Assembly (NCBI GenBank): GCA_965222065.1
Contig: OZ244933.1
Coordinates: 1,922,001 to 1,986,000 of the forward strand
DNA: 64,000 bases
Direction: 5' to 3'
Source of the DNA: GM7GCV1 sp965222065
Lineage (GTDB): Bacteria > Pseudomonadota > Gammaproteobacteria > Pseudomonadales > GM7GCV1
The notes beneath the pieces were generated by a model. That model had not been told where the DNA came from. It ran no database searches and worked only from the letters and a program-made list of their open reading frames with translations. The first letter of the stretch is position 1; every line of letters begins with the position of its first letter. Positions 42,366-51,922 of the stretch are shown one piece after another. The position numbers and the translations under genes were made by a program.

Positions 42366-43604
42366 CTATTTAATGAGCTCAAGCATCTGTTTTGCTTCCA
42401 GAGTCTCGTCAGCAAGCTGTTCGGCACTTAATGCCCGGTCGTTTTTCAGCATCAGCTGTGCCAAACGAAATTCCATGGGGCGATTAATACAATCGGCAGC
42501 CACCAGTTTGCCGTCTAAAAAGTACCATGCAACAAAACTGCGTGAATTTTCACTATCGCCGCGGATAATCACTCTGTCGTAATCATCATTTAATCCTGCC
42601 ATTTGCAGTTTCAGGTCGTATTGGTCCGACCAGAACCAGGGCACGGAACAATAGGGTTTGATTTTGTCGCACATGGTTGCAGCCGCTGTTATGGCCTGCT
42701 CGGTTGCATTGGGTACGGATTCCAGTCGCAGGAGACGGTTGTAAATGGTATTGGGGTGCCGTGTGCAATCGCCCGCCGCAACGATGTTGCGATCGACTTC
42801 TGTGGCGGCATATTCGTCGACTATGATCCCGTCATCTACCGGAATCCCGGCAGCCTCTGCCAGTTCGGTATTCGGGGTAATACCAATGCCGATGATTACC
42901 AGATCTGCCAGAAAGCGCTTGCCACTTTTGCAGATCACGCTTTCTACCCTGTCGCTTCCTTCAAAGGAGTCCGGTTTCTCGCGGGTATGTATTTGCACAC
43001 CTTCTTCCCGGTGAATTCGCGTGTAGAAGTCCGATACGACCGGTGCGGTTACCCGGCGCAATACCCGGCTGGAATGTACCAGCACATCCACTGCCATACC
43101 CATCTTGCGTAGCAAGGCGGCCGCCTCGAGTCCAATATAACCACCGCCTATGATAACGGCTCGCCCGCCGTGTTTGATGTCCTGCCTGATGGCGTCGGCA
43201 TCACCCAGATCACGGAGGTAATGAATGCCAGGAAGGTGGCTTCCCGGGATAGCCAGTTTACGGACGCGTGCCCCCGTGCAGAGTGCCAGTTTGTCGTAGC
43301 TCAGTTTGTTGCCGTTACTCAGCGTAACGCTATTGGTTTCCCGGTCAATGTGTTCGGCACTTGTGTTGAGCAACCACTCGACCCCCAGCTTCTCGTAGGC
43401 TGCCGGTTTTCGAATCATCAGGTTATCCAGCGATTTTTCGCCACGAAGATAGGTCTTGGAAAGAGGCGGACGATGATAGGGGAGATGAGGAGCTTCCGAG
43501 ACGGCGATGATACGTCCTTCCCAGCCTTCCTGGCGCAGGCCGGGAATGAGCTGCGCAGAGGCATGGCTGCCGCCGATAATCACGGCAGTTGAATCAGGGT
43601 TCAT
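42366..43604 (-). CDS. Ferredoxin reductase, FAD-dependent
   Basis: I choose the ATG at 43604; a TTG at 43640 would add 12 residues. The product is 412 residues of the putidaredoxin/rhodocoxin reductase family, with the FAD-binding AVIIGGSHASA near the N-terminus and the NAD(P)-binding RAVIIGGGYIGLEAAALL. GIGITPNTELAEAAGI and NIVAAGDCT complete the family. It should pass electrons from NAD(P)H to the neighbouring ferredoxin. Confidence 0.93.
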   Translation of the reverse strand: MNPDSTAVIIGGSHASAQLIPGLRQEGWEGRIIAVSEAPHLPYHRPPLSKTYLRGEKSLDNLMIRKPAAYEKLGVEWLLNTSAEHIDRETNSVTLSNGNKLSYDKLALCTGARVRKLAIPGSHLPGIHYLRDLGDADAIRQDIKHGGRAVIIGGGYIGLEAAALLRKMGMAVDVLVHSSRVLRRVTAPVVSDFYTRIHREEGVQIHTREKPDSFEGSDRVESVICKSGKRFLADLVIIGIGITPNTELAEAAGIPVDDGIIVDEYAATEVDRNIVAAGDCTRHPNTIYNRLLRLESVPNATEQAITAAATMCDKIKPYCSVPWFWSDQYDLKLQMAGLNDDYDRVIIRGDSENSRSFVAWYFLDGKLVAADCINRPMEFRLAQLMLKNDRALSAEQLADETLEAKQMLELIK

Positions 43605-43785
43605 TTCCGGGTTCGTTACATGTGGTTTATTACAGGGCAAAGAGTAACCCAGTAGACAAGTGTCGACGAGGTCTATTGAGTAAAAAAGTTAAAGTTGGCA
43701 ACTGTCACTGATGCACAGTGATTGCCCCTCTCGCTAACATATGATTTCCTAGACTGCATAATTATTTGATTTAGGGAGGCAGGAG

Positions 43786-45723
43786 ATGTCCGAGCAAAAG
43801 TTTTATCAGGTTCCCGCGGCATTGGCAGATAGCGCTTATATCAACCCGGTGCAGTATGAACGCCTTTACCGGGAATCTGTCGAACAGCCCGAGCGTTTCT
43901 GGTCACGTCATGCACAGGAATTTCTGTCCTGGAGCAAGCCATTTGAACAGGTTTTTGAGGGCGGCTTTGAAGATGCGCGTGTTCGCTGGTTCTCGGGTGG
44001 TCAGCTCAATGTCTGTGTGAACTGCGTGGATCGCCACCTGGAAGAACGCGCTGATCAGGTTGCCATTATTTGGGAGGGAGATGACCCCAAAGACAGCAGG
44101 GAAATCACCTTTGCCGAACTGCACAGAGAGGTCAGCCGTCTGGGTAATGTGCTCAGGGCCAATGGCGTTAAAAAAGGGGATCGGGTGTGTATCTATATGC
44201 CCATGATTCCCGAGGCTGCTTACGCCATGCTTGCCTGTGCACGGATTGGGGCTGTCCACTCGGTGGTGTTTGGCGGGTTTTCCCCCAGCTCCCTGGCAGA
44301 CCGTATTCACGATTCGGATTGCCAGGTAGTCATTACTGCCGATGAGGGCATTCGTGGCGGGAAGATCATTCCGTTAAAAGCAAATACCGACAAGGCGCTG
44401 GAGAGCTGTGCCAATGTACGGGCCTGCCTGGTGGTCAAGCGCACCGGAGGTGACATTCACTGGGAGGAAGGGCGTGACCTCTGGTACCACGAGCAGATGG
44501 AATCCGTCAGCGACGATTGCGAGCCGGAAGTCATGGATGCCGAAGATCCCCTGTTTATCCTCTATACATCGGGTTCTACCGGAAAACCCAAAGGGGTTCT
44601 GCACACCAGTGCCGGTTATCTTCTGCAATCGGCCATGACCTTTAAATACGTCTTTGACTACAAAGACGGTGAGACCTACTGGTGTACGGCTGATGTCGGC
44701 TGGATTACCGGGCACACTTATATTGTGTATGGGCCCTTGGCCGTCGCCGCAAAAACGCTGATGTTTGAAGGGGTTCCTACCTATCCCGATGCCAGCCGAT
44801 GCTGGCAGGTTTGTGACAAGCACCGGGTTGCCCAGTTTTATACAGCCCCGACGGCATTGCGGGCATTGATGGGACAGGGAAATGAGTACGTCACCAAAAC
44901 TTCACGCGATTCCCTGCGCATTCTTGGTACGGTGGGTGAACCTATTAATCCGGAGGCCTGGCAGTGGTATTACCATGTGGTCGGTGAGGACCGATGTCCG
45001 ATTATGGATACCTGGTGGCAAACCGAAACCGGGGCTCACATGCTGACTCCGCTACCAGGAGCGACGGGTCTAAAACCAGGCTCGGCAACCAAACCCTTCT
45101 TTGGTGTGCAGCCAGCCCTTCTGGATGAAAATGGCAAGGAAGTTGAAGGCGAAGGTGCTGGTGCCCTGTGCATTAAGCATAGCTGGCCCAGCCAGATGCG
45201 AACGGTATATGGCGACCATCAGCGCATGATTGACACCTATTTTTCCACCTATAAGGGCTATTACTTCACAGGCGACGGTGCGCGCCGCGATGCGGACGGG
45301 TATTACTGGATTACCGGCCGAATGGATGATGTGCTCAACGTTAGTGGGCATCGCATGGGGACAGCCGAGGTGGAGAGTGCATTGGTCTTGCACGACAAGG
45401 TTGCCGAAGCGGCTGTGGTCGGGTTCCCTCACGATATCAAGGGGCAGGGCATCTACGCCTATGTGACCCTGATGACCGGGGAAAAGCCGGGTGAGGATCT
45501 GAAAAAAGAGTTGATCGATCTTTGCGTCCAGGAGATTGGCCCAATTGCCAAGCCCGACGCGATTCAATGGGCGCCCGGGCTGCCCAAGACCCGTTCGGGA
45601 AAAATCATGCGTCGTATTCTGCGCAAGATTGCCAGCAATGAGCTGGATAACCTGGGCGATACCTCAACCCTGGCGGACCCGGCCGTCGTGGATCAATTAA
45701 TCGAAAATCGGGTATCGAGTTAA
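43786..45723 (+). CDS. acs: Acetyl-CoA synthetase
   Basis: This 645-residue AMP-forming enzyme activates acetate to acetyl-CoA. The P-loop is YTSGSTGKPKGVLHT (about 263-277), the Trp-gate region CTADVGWITGHTYIVYGPL is present, and the acetylatable catalytic Lys lies in TRSGKIMRRILRK near the C-terminus. Acetate rather than propionate is assumed from the length and signature. A palindromic element follows the stop. Confidence 0.94.
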   Translation: MSEQKFYQVPAALADSAYINPVQYERLYRESVEQPERFWSRHAQEFLSWSKPFEQVFEGGFEDARVRWFSGGQLNVCVNCVDRHLEERADQVAIIWEGDDPKDSREITFAELHREVSRLGNVLRANGVKKGDRVCIYMPMIPEAAYAMLACARIGAVHSVVFGGFSPSSLADRIHDSDCQVVITADEGIRGGKIIPLKANTDKALESCANVRACLVVKRTGGDIHWEEGRDLWYHEQMESVSDDCEPEVMDAEDPLFILYTSGSTGKPKGVLHTSAGYLLQSAMTFKYVFDYKDGETYWCTADVGWITGHTYIVYGPLAVAAKTLMFEGVPTYPDASRCWQVCDKHRVAQFYTAPTALRALMGQGNEYVTKTSRDSLRILGTVGEPINPEAWQWYYHVVGEDRCPIMDTWWQTETGAHMLTPLPGATGLKPGSATKPFFGVQPALLDENGKEVEGEGAGALCIKHSWPSQMRTVYGDHQRMIDTYFSTYKGYYFTGDGARRDADGYYWITGRMDDVLNVSGHRMGTAEVESALVLHDKVAEAAVVGFPHDIKGQGIYAYVTLMTGEKPGEDLKKELIDLCVQEIGPIAKPDAIQWAPGLPKTRSGKIMRRILRKIASNELDNLGDTSTLADPAVVDQLIENRVSS

Positions 45724-45729
45724 CCTAAA

Positions 45730-45761
45730 TGGGGTCAGGGTAAATTGTTGCCCTGACCCCA
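45730..45761. repeat. GGGGTCAGGGT palindrome, copy 1
   Basis: TGGGGTCAGGG (45730-45740) pairs with CCCTGACCCCA (45751-45761). Between acs and the uracil-DNA glycosylase-like gene it could act as a terminator-like hairpin. A close copy lies at 49619. Confidence 0.85.
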
Positions 45762-45773
45762 ATTCTTCCATTG

Positions 45774-46343
45774 ATGGAAAATTTATTAACGGAAATAAGG
45801 GCTTGCAGACTCTGCGAGCCTGACCTTCCGCTCGGGGCCCGTCCGGTTATCCAGGCCAGTTCGTCGGCTAAAATCCTCATCGTTGGCCAGGCACCCGGAC
45901 GACTGGTGCACCAGACGGGTTTGCCATTTAATGATCCCAGTGGAGACAGGCTAAGGGACTGGTTAGGGGTGGATCGCAAGGTGTTCTATGATGAAACCCG
46001 GATTGCCCTGGTCCCAATGGCGTTTTGTTTCCCCGGTACCGGAAAATCCGGTGATTTACCTCCGCCGCCTCAATGCGCCCGAACCTGGAGATCGCAACTG
46101 ATGGCCTCCTTGTCCCAGGTTGAGCTAACGATTGTTCTGGGCAAGTATGCGATTGGCTGGCATTTGCCTGAAGCCAGAAAACAGACGCTGACAGAAGTGG
46201 TTGCTGATTGGCGAACACATTGGCCGGAGCAACTGGCGTTACCGCATCCAAGCCCGCGCAATAATCTTTGGCTTAGACGAAATTCCTGGGTTGAGTCAGA
46301 GATCATACCCCTGCTCAGAAAGAGGGTTGCTAAGATACTTTGA
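45774..46343 (+). CDS. Uracil-DNA glycosylase superfamily protein
   Basis: This 189-residue protein has the superfamily core GQAPGRLVHQTGLPFNDPSGDRLRDWLG (about residues 41-68) and the C-terminal LPHPSPRNNLWLRRN. A Cys-rich start (CRLCEPDLP) resembles iron-sulfur family members but only two Cys are near, so a cluster is uncertain. Likely a base-excision-repair-type hydrolase of unknown substrate. The start may be the ATG at 45771 or 45774. Confidence 0.87.
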   Translation: MENLLTEIRACRLCEPDLPLGARPVIQASSSAKILIVGQAPGRLVHQTGLPFNDPSGDRLRDWLGVDRKVFYDETRIALVPMAFCFPGTGKSGDLPPPPQCARTWRSQLMASLSQVELTIVLGKYAIGWHLPEARKQTLTEVVADWRTHWPEQLALPHPSPRNNLWLRRNSWVESEIIPLLRKRVAKIL

Positions 46344-46360
46344 TGCAGTGCCGGATCGGC

Positions 46361-46996
46361 TTACAGGTCCAGCTGTTTGCGAATTTCCGCCAGCTTGCCC
46401 AGTCCTTCCTCTCTGGATACTTTGTTATCCGACTTGTCCGACCGTTCCCGGTCATCTTCCAGTTGTGGCACCTTGACTGTTTCGCCACGACTGATTTCCC
46501 CAAGCACGGTCTGGTAATTTCCGCGAAAGACGGGCAGGGCAAACTGCTCGGGGGTCGTGGATAAAAAATACCAGTCGGAGCGTCGCCCCGCCTCATAGAC
46601 AGCGGGGTGGGACCATTCATGTTGTGCCTTGGGGCTCGGGGCGTTGCACGCTTCGACATAAGCCTGGTGAACGTCCGGAGCCCGGCAATCCTGTTCGGCA
46701 CATCGAGCCAGCATCTGGTGCAGGGTAGGCAAATATTCCTGTTCTTCAATAATACGGCGAGTCGCCTGGAGCACCGTGTTTGCGCTATAACTCTTGAGGC
46801 TTTCAAACCAGAGTTTTTTCGCCTGGTTGAGCAATTCGCGATCATCCGAATAGGCTTTATAAAACTGGTTATGAAAATTGATTCGAAACAGGGTAAAGAC
46901 CTGATTGATGGTTTCGATCAGGTCTGCCTGGTTATGGCTGTTCACTGGCCGGGAAGACTCAGGTTGCCCAGCTTCGGTCAGAGAGGTCTTCGACAA
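46361..46996 (-). CDS. Lambda-P/DnaC-loader-like replication protein
   Basis: This 211-residue protein, starting at a TTG, resembles the replication protein P family: a helix-rich N-terminus (FRINFHNQFYKAYSDDRELLNQAKKLWFESL), the conserved RRIIEEQEYLPTLHQMLARC, and WSHPAVYEAGRRSDWYFL. Members are thought to help load DnaB. It overlaps the DnaT-like gene by 38 bases, so the two likely act together in replication restart. The AAA+ domain of classic DnaC is absent. Confidence 0.75.
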   Translation of the reverse strand: MSKTSLTEAGQPESSRPVNSHNQADLIETINQVFTLFRINFHNQFYKAYSDDRELLNQAKKLWFESLKSYSANTVLQATRRIIEEQEYLPTLHQMLARCAEQDCRAPDVHQAYVEACNAPSPKAQHEWSHPAVYEAGRRSDWYFLSTTPEQFALPVFRGNYQTVLGEISRGETVKVPQLEDDRERSDKSDNKVSREEGLGKLAEIRKQLDL

Positions 46997-48080
46997 TGCT
47001 ACGGTCTCTTAAGGAGTTTTCAGAGAGGTTTCGTTGCTGCCATTGCTTCTTGGCAAATTGCAGAAACAGCGTATTCCAGGATGGGCGCATTTCGTTGCGA
47101 TCACGCCAGTACATAACAAATTCAGGCACCAGCTCCTGGGCAAATTTTGTGTCTATACGGGCTATGCGAAGCACGTCGTAGACGTCATCGCTGGGTTGCC
47201 AGTCAGCGGTCATCACCGTTGGGCGACTCTCGTTTTTTAATGTGTGCTGGTATTCCGCCCACTGCCGTTTCACATGATTAATAAAACGGGCATTCCAGGT
47301 GTTGCACTGGTCTCCTTTCTCTGACCAGTAAAGAATAAATTCGGGAATGGCATCTTCAATAAAGTTTCGATGAATACCCGCCTGGATTTCCAGAATCTCC
47401 AGGGCATCAGTCGAGGGCCGCCACTCGCGGGACATGGGTTTGGGTTCATTTTCCCGGGGTTGGTCCCAGCTTGAGGTATCCATTTTCCTGCTCTGGCTTT
47501 GGCGGGCCTCGAAATCACGCCATTTACGCAGTACATGGCTGACAAAGCGATTGCCCCAGGAATGCCTGGCTTCGCCCCGTTCACTCCAGTAATGGACAAA
47601 TTCGGCTATCTGGTCATGGGCAAAGTGATTGGGCACTCCTTGCTGGGCCAGTAACCGCAAGGCATGCTCATCCGGACGCCAGTTGGGTGCCATGGCACCG
47701 GCCTGGGGTTTGGCAGGGTTGTGAGGCTCCGGTGAGTTGCTTACGGCAGGACGAGCGGGCTGGCTGTCTTCGTTAAAGGCATAACGGATCTCGCCGGACT
47801 CCCCCAGAGGTGCCGAGCTAATTAGAATGACACCCTGTTGGCGGAGGTTTTCGGCAATTCGCTGAATGTCAGTGGCTTTCCAAAAAGGTAACAGGGCCAG
47901 TAAATCCTGTGCTTTCAGGCTGTGCCATTGATATCGACCACTGGCCCTGGCACTGCCCAGTGCACTCTCCATCGCGCCCTGATCGCTTAGGCACTGCAAC
48001 AGAATGGCTTCTTCCAGACCCAGGGTGCTGGCCAGTTCGATAGAAAAAGCAATTTGGCGACTTGGGATCAGAAAGGACAT
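46959..48080 (-). CDS. Three-domain DnaT-like primosome protein
   Basis: This 373-residue protein has an N-terminal winged-helix-like region (1-105) and three tandem copies of the DnaT C-terminal ssDNA-binding domain at about 133-189, 219-276 and 293-348. Each copy shows W(R/Q)P-x-D/S, a central FxxxxIPEFxxYW pattern and W-x-x-x-F-x-x-H/F-x-K/R-x-W. E. coli DnaT has one such domain. It probably works with the lambda-P-like protein encoded downstream in loading DnaB after fork collapse; role inferred. Confidence 0.85.
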   Translation of the reverse strand: MSFLIPSRQIAFSIELASTLGLEEAILLQCLSDQGAMESALGSARASGRYQWHSLKAQDLLALLPFWKATDIQRIAENLRQQGVILISSAPLGESGEIRYAFNEDSQPARPAVSNSPEPHNPAKPQAGAMAPNWRPDEHALRLLAQQGVPNHFAHDQIAEFVHYWSERGEARHSWGNRFVSHVLRKWRDFEARQSQSRKMDTSSWDQPRENEPKPMSREWRPSTDALEILEIQAGIHRNFIEDAIPEFILYWSEKGDQCNTWNARFINHVKRQWAEYQHTLKNESRPTVMTADWQPSDDVYDVLRIARIDTKFAQELVPEFVMYWRDRNEMRPSWNTLFLQFAKKQWQQRNLSENSLRDRSIVEDLSDRSWAT

Positions 48081-48234
48081 AGGGTTAGAAAATTGATCGA
48101 TTCAAAACTGAATTCAAGAGTCTGCATGCTACACTCTGGTCGAAGTCTTGGCACTATCTGTGTGACGGCCTGGAACGCTGTGTAACATCTGAGAGCCAGA
48201 TTAACGGCCAAATCCCATATTCAAATCAATAAAA

Positions 48235-49599
48235 ATGGCGAAATCCAAAACTGCTTTTGTTTGTACAGACTGTGGCGCTGACTACAGTAAATGGGCTGGT
48301 CAGTGTACGGCCTGTCAGGCCTGGAACACAATTTCAGAAGTTCGCCTGGGAAGCAGCAAACGAACCGCTGGATCCGGACGGGCCGGTTATGCCGGTGCCG
48401 TAAACAGCCTGGCCCAGCTTCTCTCCGAGGTTGAGTTTTCCGAGCTGGAGCGGCGCAATACCGGCTTTAATGAGCTGGACCGGGTCCTGGGTGGCGGCCT
48501 GGTGCCTGGCTCCAGCATCCTGATTGGTGGTGATCCAGGCGCGGGTAAAAGCACCTTGTTGCTCCAGGTGATGTGTGCATTGTCGGAGCAGGCAGAAACC
48601 CTGTATGTCACCGGGGAAGAATCGCCACAACAAGTGGCAATGCGTGCCCGACGCCTGGGCCTGAAGACAGACAAACTCAAAATACTTGCTGAGACGTCCC
48701 TGGAAAACCTGATGGCCCAGGTGGAAAACGATCGCCCGTCGATCATGGTGGTGGACTCCATACAGGTGATGTACAGGGAAGATATTACCTCGGCTCCGGG
48801 CAGTGTGAGCCAGGTACGTGAATGCGCTGCAGATCTCGTACGCTTTGCCAAACAAACCGAAACGGTGCTGTTCCTGGTGGGGCATGTGACGAAAGAGGGC
48901 AACCTGGCTGGTCCCCGTGTGCTGGAGCATATGATCGACTGTTCCCTGATGCTGGATAGTTCCAGTGATTCCCGCTATCGCATGTTGCGCAGCCAGAAAA
49001 ATCGCTTTGGCGCGGTTAATGAACTGGGGGTGTTTGCCATGGCGGACACTGGCCTGAAAGAAGTCAGCAATCCCTCTGCGATCTTCCTGACCCGGGCCGA
49101 GGAAGATTCTCCCGGCAGCCTGGTGACCGTCATCTGGGAGGGAACCCGTCCGCTGTTGGTTGAATTGCAGGCATTGGTAGACGATACACATTACAACAGT
49201 CCCCGGCGCGTGGTTGTCGGCCTGGACCAAAACCGACTGGCCATGTTGCTTGCCGCTTTGCATCGACATGCCGGCATCGCCCTGTCAGACCAGGATGTCT
49301 TTGCCAATGTTGTCGGCGGCGTCAAGGTGACCGATACCAGTGCCGATGTTCCCTTGCTGGTCGCCGCCTTGTCCAGCTTGCGCAGTCGGCCTTTGCCAAA
49401 GGATCTTGTGGCGTTTGGTGAAGTGGGGTTAACCGGCGAAATACGTCCCGTTGCCAATGGCCAGGAGCGCATTCGGGCTGCTGCCATGCACGGATTTAAA
49501 CGTGCCATTGTCCCTTATGCCAATAAGCCCAAAAAGCCTGTTGATGGCATAGAGGTCATTGGTGTGAAAAATCTGTCCGAGGTTCTGGACGCGATATAA
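48235..49599 (+). CDS. radA: DNA repair protein RadA
   Basis: This 454-residue RecA-like helicase has an N-terminal zinc finger (CTDCGADYSKWAGQCTAC), Walker A GGDPGAGKSTLL (about 100-111), the KNRFG motif (QKNRFGAVNELGVF), and the C-terminal Lon-like domain. RadA drives branch migration in recombination. It is divergent from the DnaT-like gene, 154 bases apart. Confidence 0.97.
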   Translation: MAKSKTAFVCTDCGADYSKWAGQCTACQAWNTISEVRLGSSKRTAGSGRAGYAGAVNSLAQLLSEVEFSELERRNTGFNELDRVLGGGLVPGSSILIGGDPGAGKSTLLLQVMCALSEQAETLYVTGEESPQQVAMRARRLGLKTDKLKILAETSLENLMAQVENDRPSIMVVDSIQVMYREDITSAPGSVSQVRECAADLVRFAKQTETVLFLVGHVTKEGNLAGPRVLEHMIDCSLMLDSSSDSRYRMLRSQKNRFGAVNELGVFAMADTGLKEVSNPSAIFLTRAEEDSPGSLVTVIWEGTRPLLVELQALVDDTHYNSPRRVVVGLDQNRLAMLLAALHRHAGIALSDQDVFANVVGGVKVTDTSADVPLLVAALSSLRSRPLPKDLVAFGEVGLTGEIRPVANGQERIRAAAMHGFKRAIVPYANKPKKPVDGIEVIGVKNLSEVLDAI

Positions 49600-49618
49600 A
49601 TCTCCAGAACAAAAATAT

Positions 49619-49650
49619 TGGGGTCAGGGTAAATATTCACCCTGACCCCA
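49619..49650. repeat. GGGGTCAGGGT palindrome, copy 2
   Basis: TGGGGTCAGGGT (49619-49630) pairs with ACCCTGACCCCA (49639-49650) across eight bases. Lies between radA and amtB, which converge, so it could terminate both. Confidence 0.87.
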
Positions 49651-49656
49651 TATTTA

Positions 49657-50967
49657 TCAGAGGTTTTCGATGTTATAGCCCCGTTCGTTGTGCTGGCATA
49701 GATCCAGCCCCTGGGTTTCTTCCTCTTCATTGACGCGCAGAGGGGTCAGTACACCGACCACCTTGAGGATGACAAAGGTGACGATGGCGGTATACACCAG
49801 CGTGGAGACAACACCAATGGCTTGTACGCCAAGCTGGCTGCCCATGGCCATTCCCTCGTTATAGCCCTGGCCGCTGAAAATGCCCAGTTGGTCGGAAGCA
49901 AATATTCCCGCCAGAAGGGTGCCAAGAATACCGCCGACCCCATGCACAGGGAAAACGTCCAGCGAATCATCGATACGCAGCTTGAGCTTCATGGCCTGGG
50001 TGGCAAAGAAGCAGATGGTGCCTGCCATCAGACCGATCAGCAGGGCACCGGCAGGTCCAACAAAGCCGGAGGCGGGGGTGATGGTTCCCAAGCCTGCTAC
50101 CATGCCGGTAACGATACCTAAAACGGAAGCCTTGCCGAACTTGATCCACTCAACGGCCATCCAGGCAAGCGACCCGGCAGCCGCGGAAATATGGGTAACA
50201 AGAATGGCCATGCCGGCATCGCCATTGGCGGCCAGCGCCGACCCTCCGTTAAAACCAAACCAGCCGACCCAGAGCATGCCGGCTCCTGCCACGGTGATGG
50301 GCAAACTGTGGGGTACCAGGTGTGCGCTGGGAAATCCGCTTCGATTACCAATCACCAATGCGGCCACCAGGGCGCCAACCCCGGCGGTGATGTGCACGAC
50401 TGTGCCGCCGGCAAAATCCAGCAGACCCATGTCGCCGAGCCAGCCTCCGCCCCATACCCAGTGACAAATGGGCGCATAGACCAGTACCAGCCAAAGGATG
50501 CTAAACAGACACATGGCAGAGAACCGCATGCGCTCGGCAAATCCGCCGACGATCAGTGCGGGTGTGATGATGGCAAACGTCATCTGGAACATGGCGAACA
50601 CGGACTCGGGAATGTCCCCGGACATGGTGCTCTCCCCGATGCCGGAAAACAGGAAGTTGGATAACCCTCCTATGAAGGCGTTGGCTCCACCCCCGTCGCC
50701 AAAAGCCAGGCTGTAACCAATAAACAGCCAAACCAGGGAGGCGATGCAGGTGATGGCAAAACATTGCATCAGTACGGAGAGCACGTTCTTGCTTCGCACC
50801 AGGCCGCTATAAAAAAGCGAAAGTCCCGGAACCGTCATAAACAACACCAGTGCCGTCGACGTCATAATCCAGGCGGTATTGGAGCTATCCAGGTCTTGTG
50901 CGATCAACAGCGAAGGAAACAGCAAGATAAGTGACCCTGTGGCAGTCACCAGATGTTTTAGATTCAT
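49657..50967 (-). CDS. amtB: Ammonium transporter
   Basis: This 436-residue protein has a signal peptide (1-23, ending LLIAQ) and 11 membrane helices. The conserved pore His pair is represented by HWVWGGGWLG and DFAGGTVVHITAG. It moves ammonia across the inner membrane. No glnK gene is next to it, so PII regulation would need a distant gene. Confidence 0.96.
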   Translation of the reverse strand: MNLKHLVTATGSLILLFPSLLIAQDLDSSNTAWIMTSTALVLFMTVPGLSLFYSGLVRSKNVLSVLMQCFAITCIASLVWLFIGYSLAFGDGGGANAFIGGLSNFLFSGIGESTMSGDIPESVFAMFQMTFAIITPALIVGGFAERMRFSAMCLFSILWLVLVYAPICHWVWGGGWLGDMGLLDFAGGTVVHITAGVGALVAALVIGNRSGFPSAHLVPHSLPITVAGAGMLWVGWFGFNGGSALAANGDAGMAILVTHISAAAGSLAWMAVEWIKFGKASVLGIVTGMVAGLGTITPASGFVGPAGALLIGLMAGTICFFATQAMKLKLRIDDSLDVFPVHGVGGILGTLLAGIFASDQLGIFSGQGYNEGMAMGSQLGVQAIGVVSTLVYTAIVTFVILKVVGVLTPLRVNEEEETQGLDLCQHNERGYNIENL

Positions 50968-51285
50968 TTTCCCCTCCTCAGGGCGGGAATAACGACCGTC
51001 CGCTGGCCGGTTCCCTTTGTTTTAATTTTTTACCTGTTGCAGCGGTATTCACTATTGTTGTGCTTGCGCACCGCCAGCGTGCAGAAAAATGAATCAAAAC
51101 AGGGCATTAGTCAAACCCGTTGTGATAAACGGTCAGAGTGGCTGTTTGCTATAGCCGGGTATCAGCTCACATTTTTGGCAGGAAGAGGCAACTATTTATT
51201 AACAATTGTTGTAATTTTTCCTGTCGTCTTCCTAATGCAAACCTTGCTTTAGTATGCTTGCATGACTGTGAGGAAAGGTTTTTCC
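50968..51285. other. Divergent intergenic region, amtB and SPOR genes
   Basis: A 318-base gap with no supported gene. It holds the ribosome sites of both genes (GAGGAAAGG before 51286). A weak TGGC-N8-GC pattern at 51061-51076 on the minus strand might be a sigma-54 site for amtB; I do not rely on it. Confidence 0.5.
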
Positions 51286-51918
51286 ATGAAGACTGCAATT
51301 ATTCTGCTTTTGTCCGTCCTGCTGGTAAGTGGTTGTGCTTCCCGGGGTTCCGTGACGCCTGCCGATTCGGGGCCGCGGGCGGAAGAAGACTCAGGATATG
51401 CACAGTCGCTGCCCGCCTCAGATATGGGGGCATCCCGGAATTCCGGTCAGGGGCCATCGGGAGAACAGGAATCTGTGGATGACGCCCGCACCGGGGAAGC
51501 TGGAAATGAACGCCCCTATACCCGGGAGCTGACCCTGGAAGAAGAGATAGTTCGCTCCAGCCCGTCTGACGCCCCTACAGTCGAGGAAACAGAAGCCGAT
51601 GGGACAGAAAATGAGCGCCCGGCAATTGACCTCAACAACACCTTCACCCTGCAACTGGTCGCCATGGAGTCAATGGAGGGGGCAGTTAATTACGCGCAGC
51701 AATACCGTATTGACCCCCGGGAAGCGGGTGTGGCCCGAATACTCAGCCAGGGAAAAATTTATTTTGTCCTGGCCTATGGGGTATACGCGACTCACACGCA
51801 AGCCGAGCAAGCCAGCCTTGAATTGCAGCAGCAGGGCGTTCCGGAACCATGGATCAGGCGTTTGGGAACCCTGGAAAGGCTTTCCAGGGAAGCCAATGAT
51901 GCCCAGCCAACACCCTAA
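51286..51918 (+). CDS. SPOR-domain lipoprotein
   Basis: This 210-residue protein starts at the ATG at 51286 with GAGGAAAGG upstream. A lipobox (LLVSGC, Cys17) ends the signal, then a Pro/Ser/Glu/Asp-rich linker, and a C-terminal SPOR domain (about 120-200, TFTLQLVAMESMEGAVNYAQQY). SPOR domains bind denuded septal peptidoglycan. It stands beside the CpxP/CpxRA-like genes, four bases before the next start. Confidence 0.83.
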   Translation: MKTAIILLLSVLLVSGCASRGSVTPADSGPRAEEDSGYAQSLPASDMGASRNSGQGPSGEQESVDDARTGEAGNERPYTRELTLEEEIVRSSPSDAPTVEETEADGTENERPAIDLNNTFTLQLVAMESMEGAVNYAQQYRIDPREAGVARILSQGKIYFVLAYGVYATHTQAEQASLELQQQGVPEPWIRRLGTLERLSREANDAQPTP

Positions 51919-51922
51919 ATCT

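Noticed and set aside
51061..51076. Sigma-54 promoter for amtB on the minus strand
   Set aside because: GG and GC spacing is right but the other consensus bases do not match; kept only as a note.
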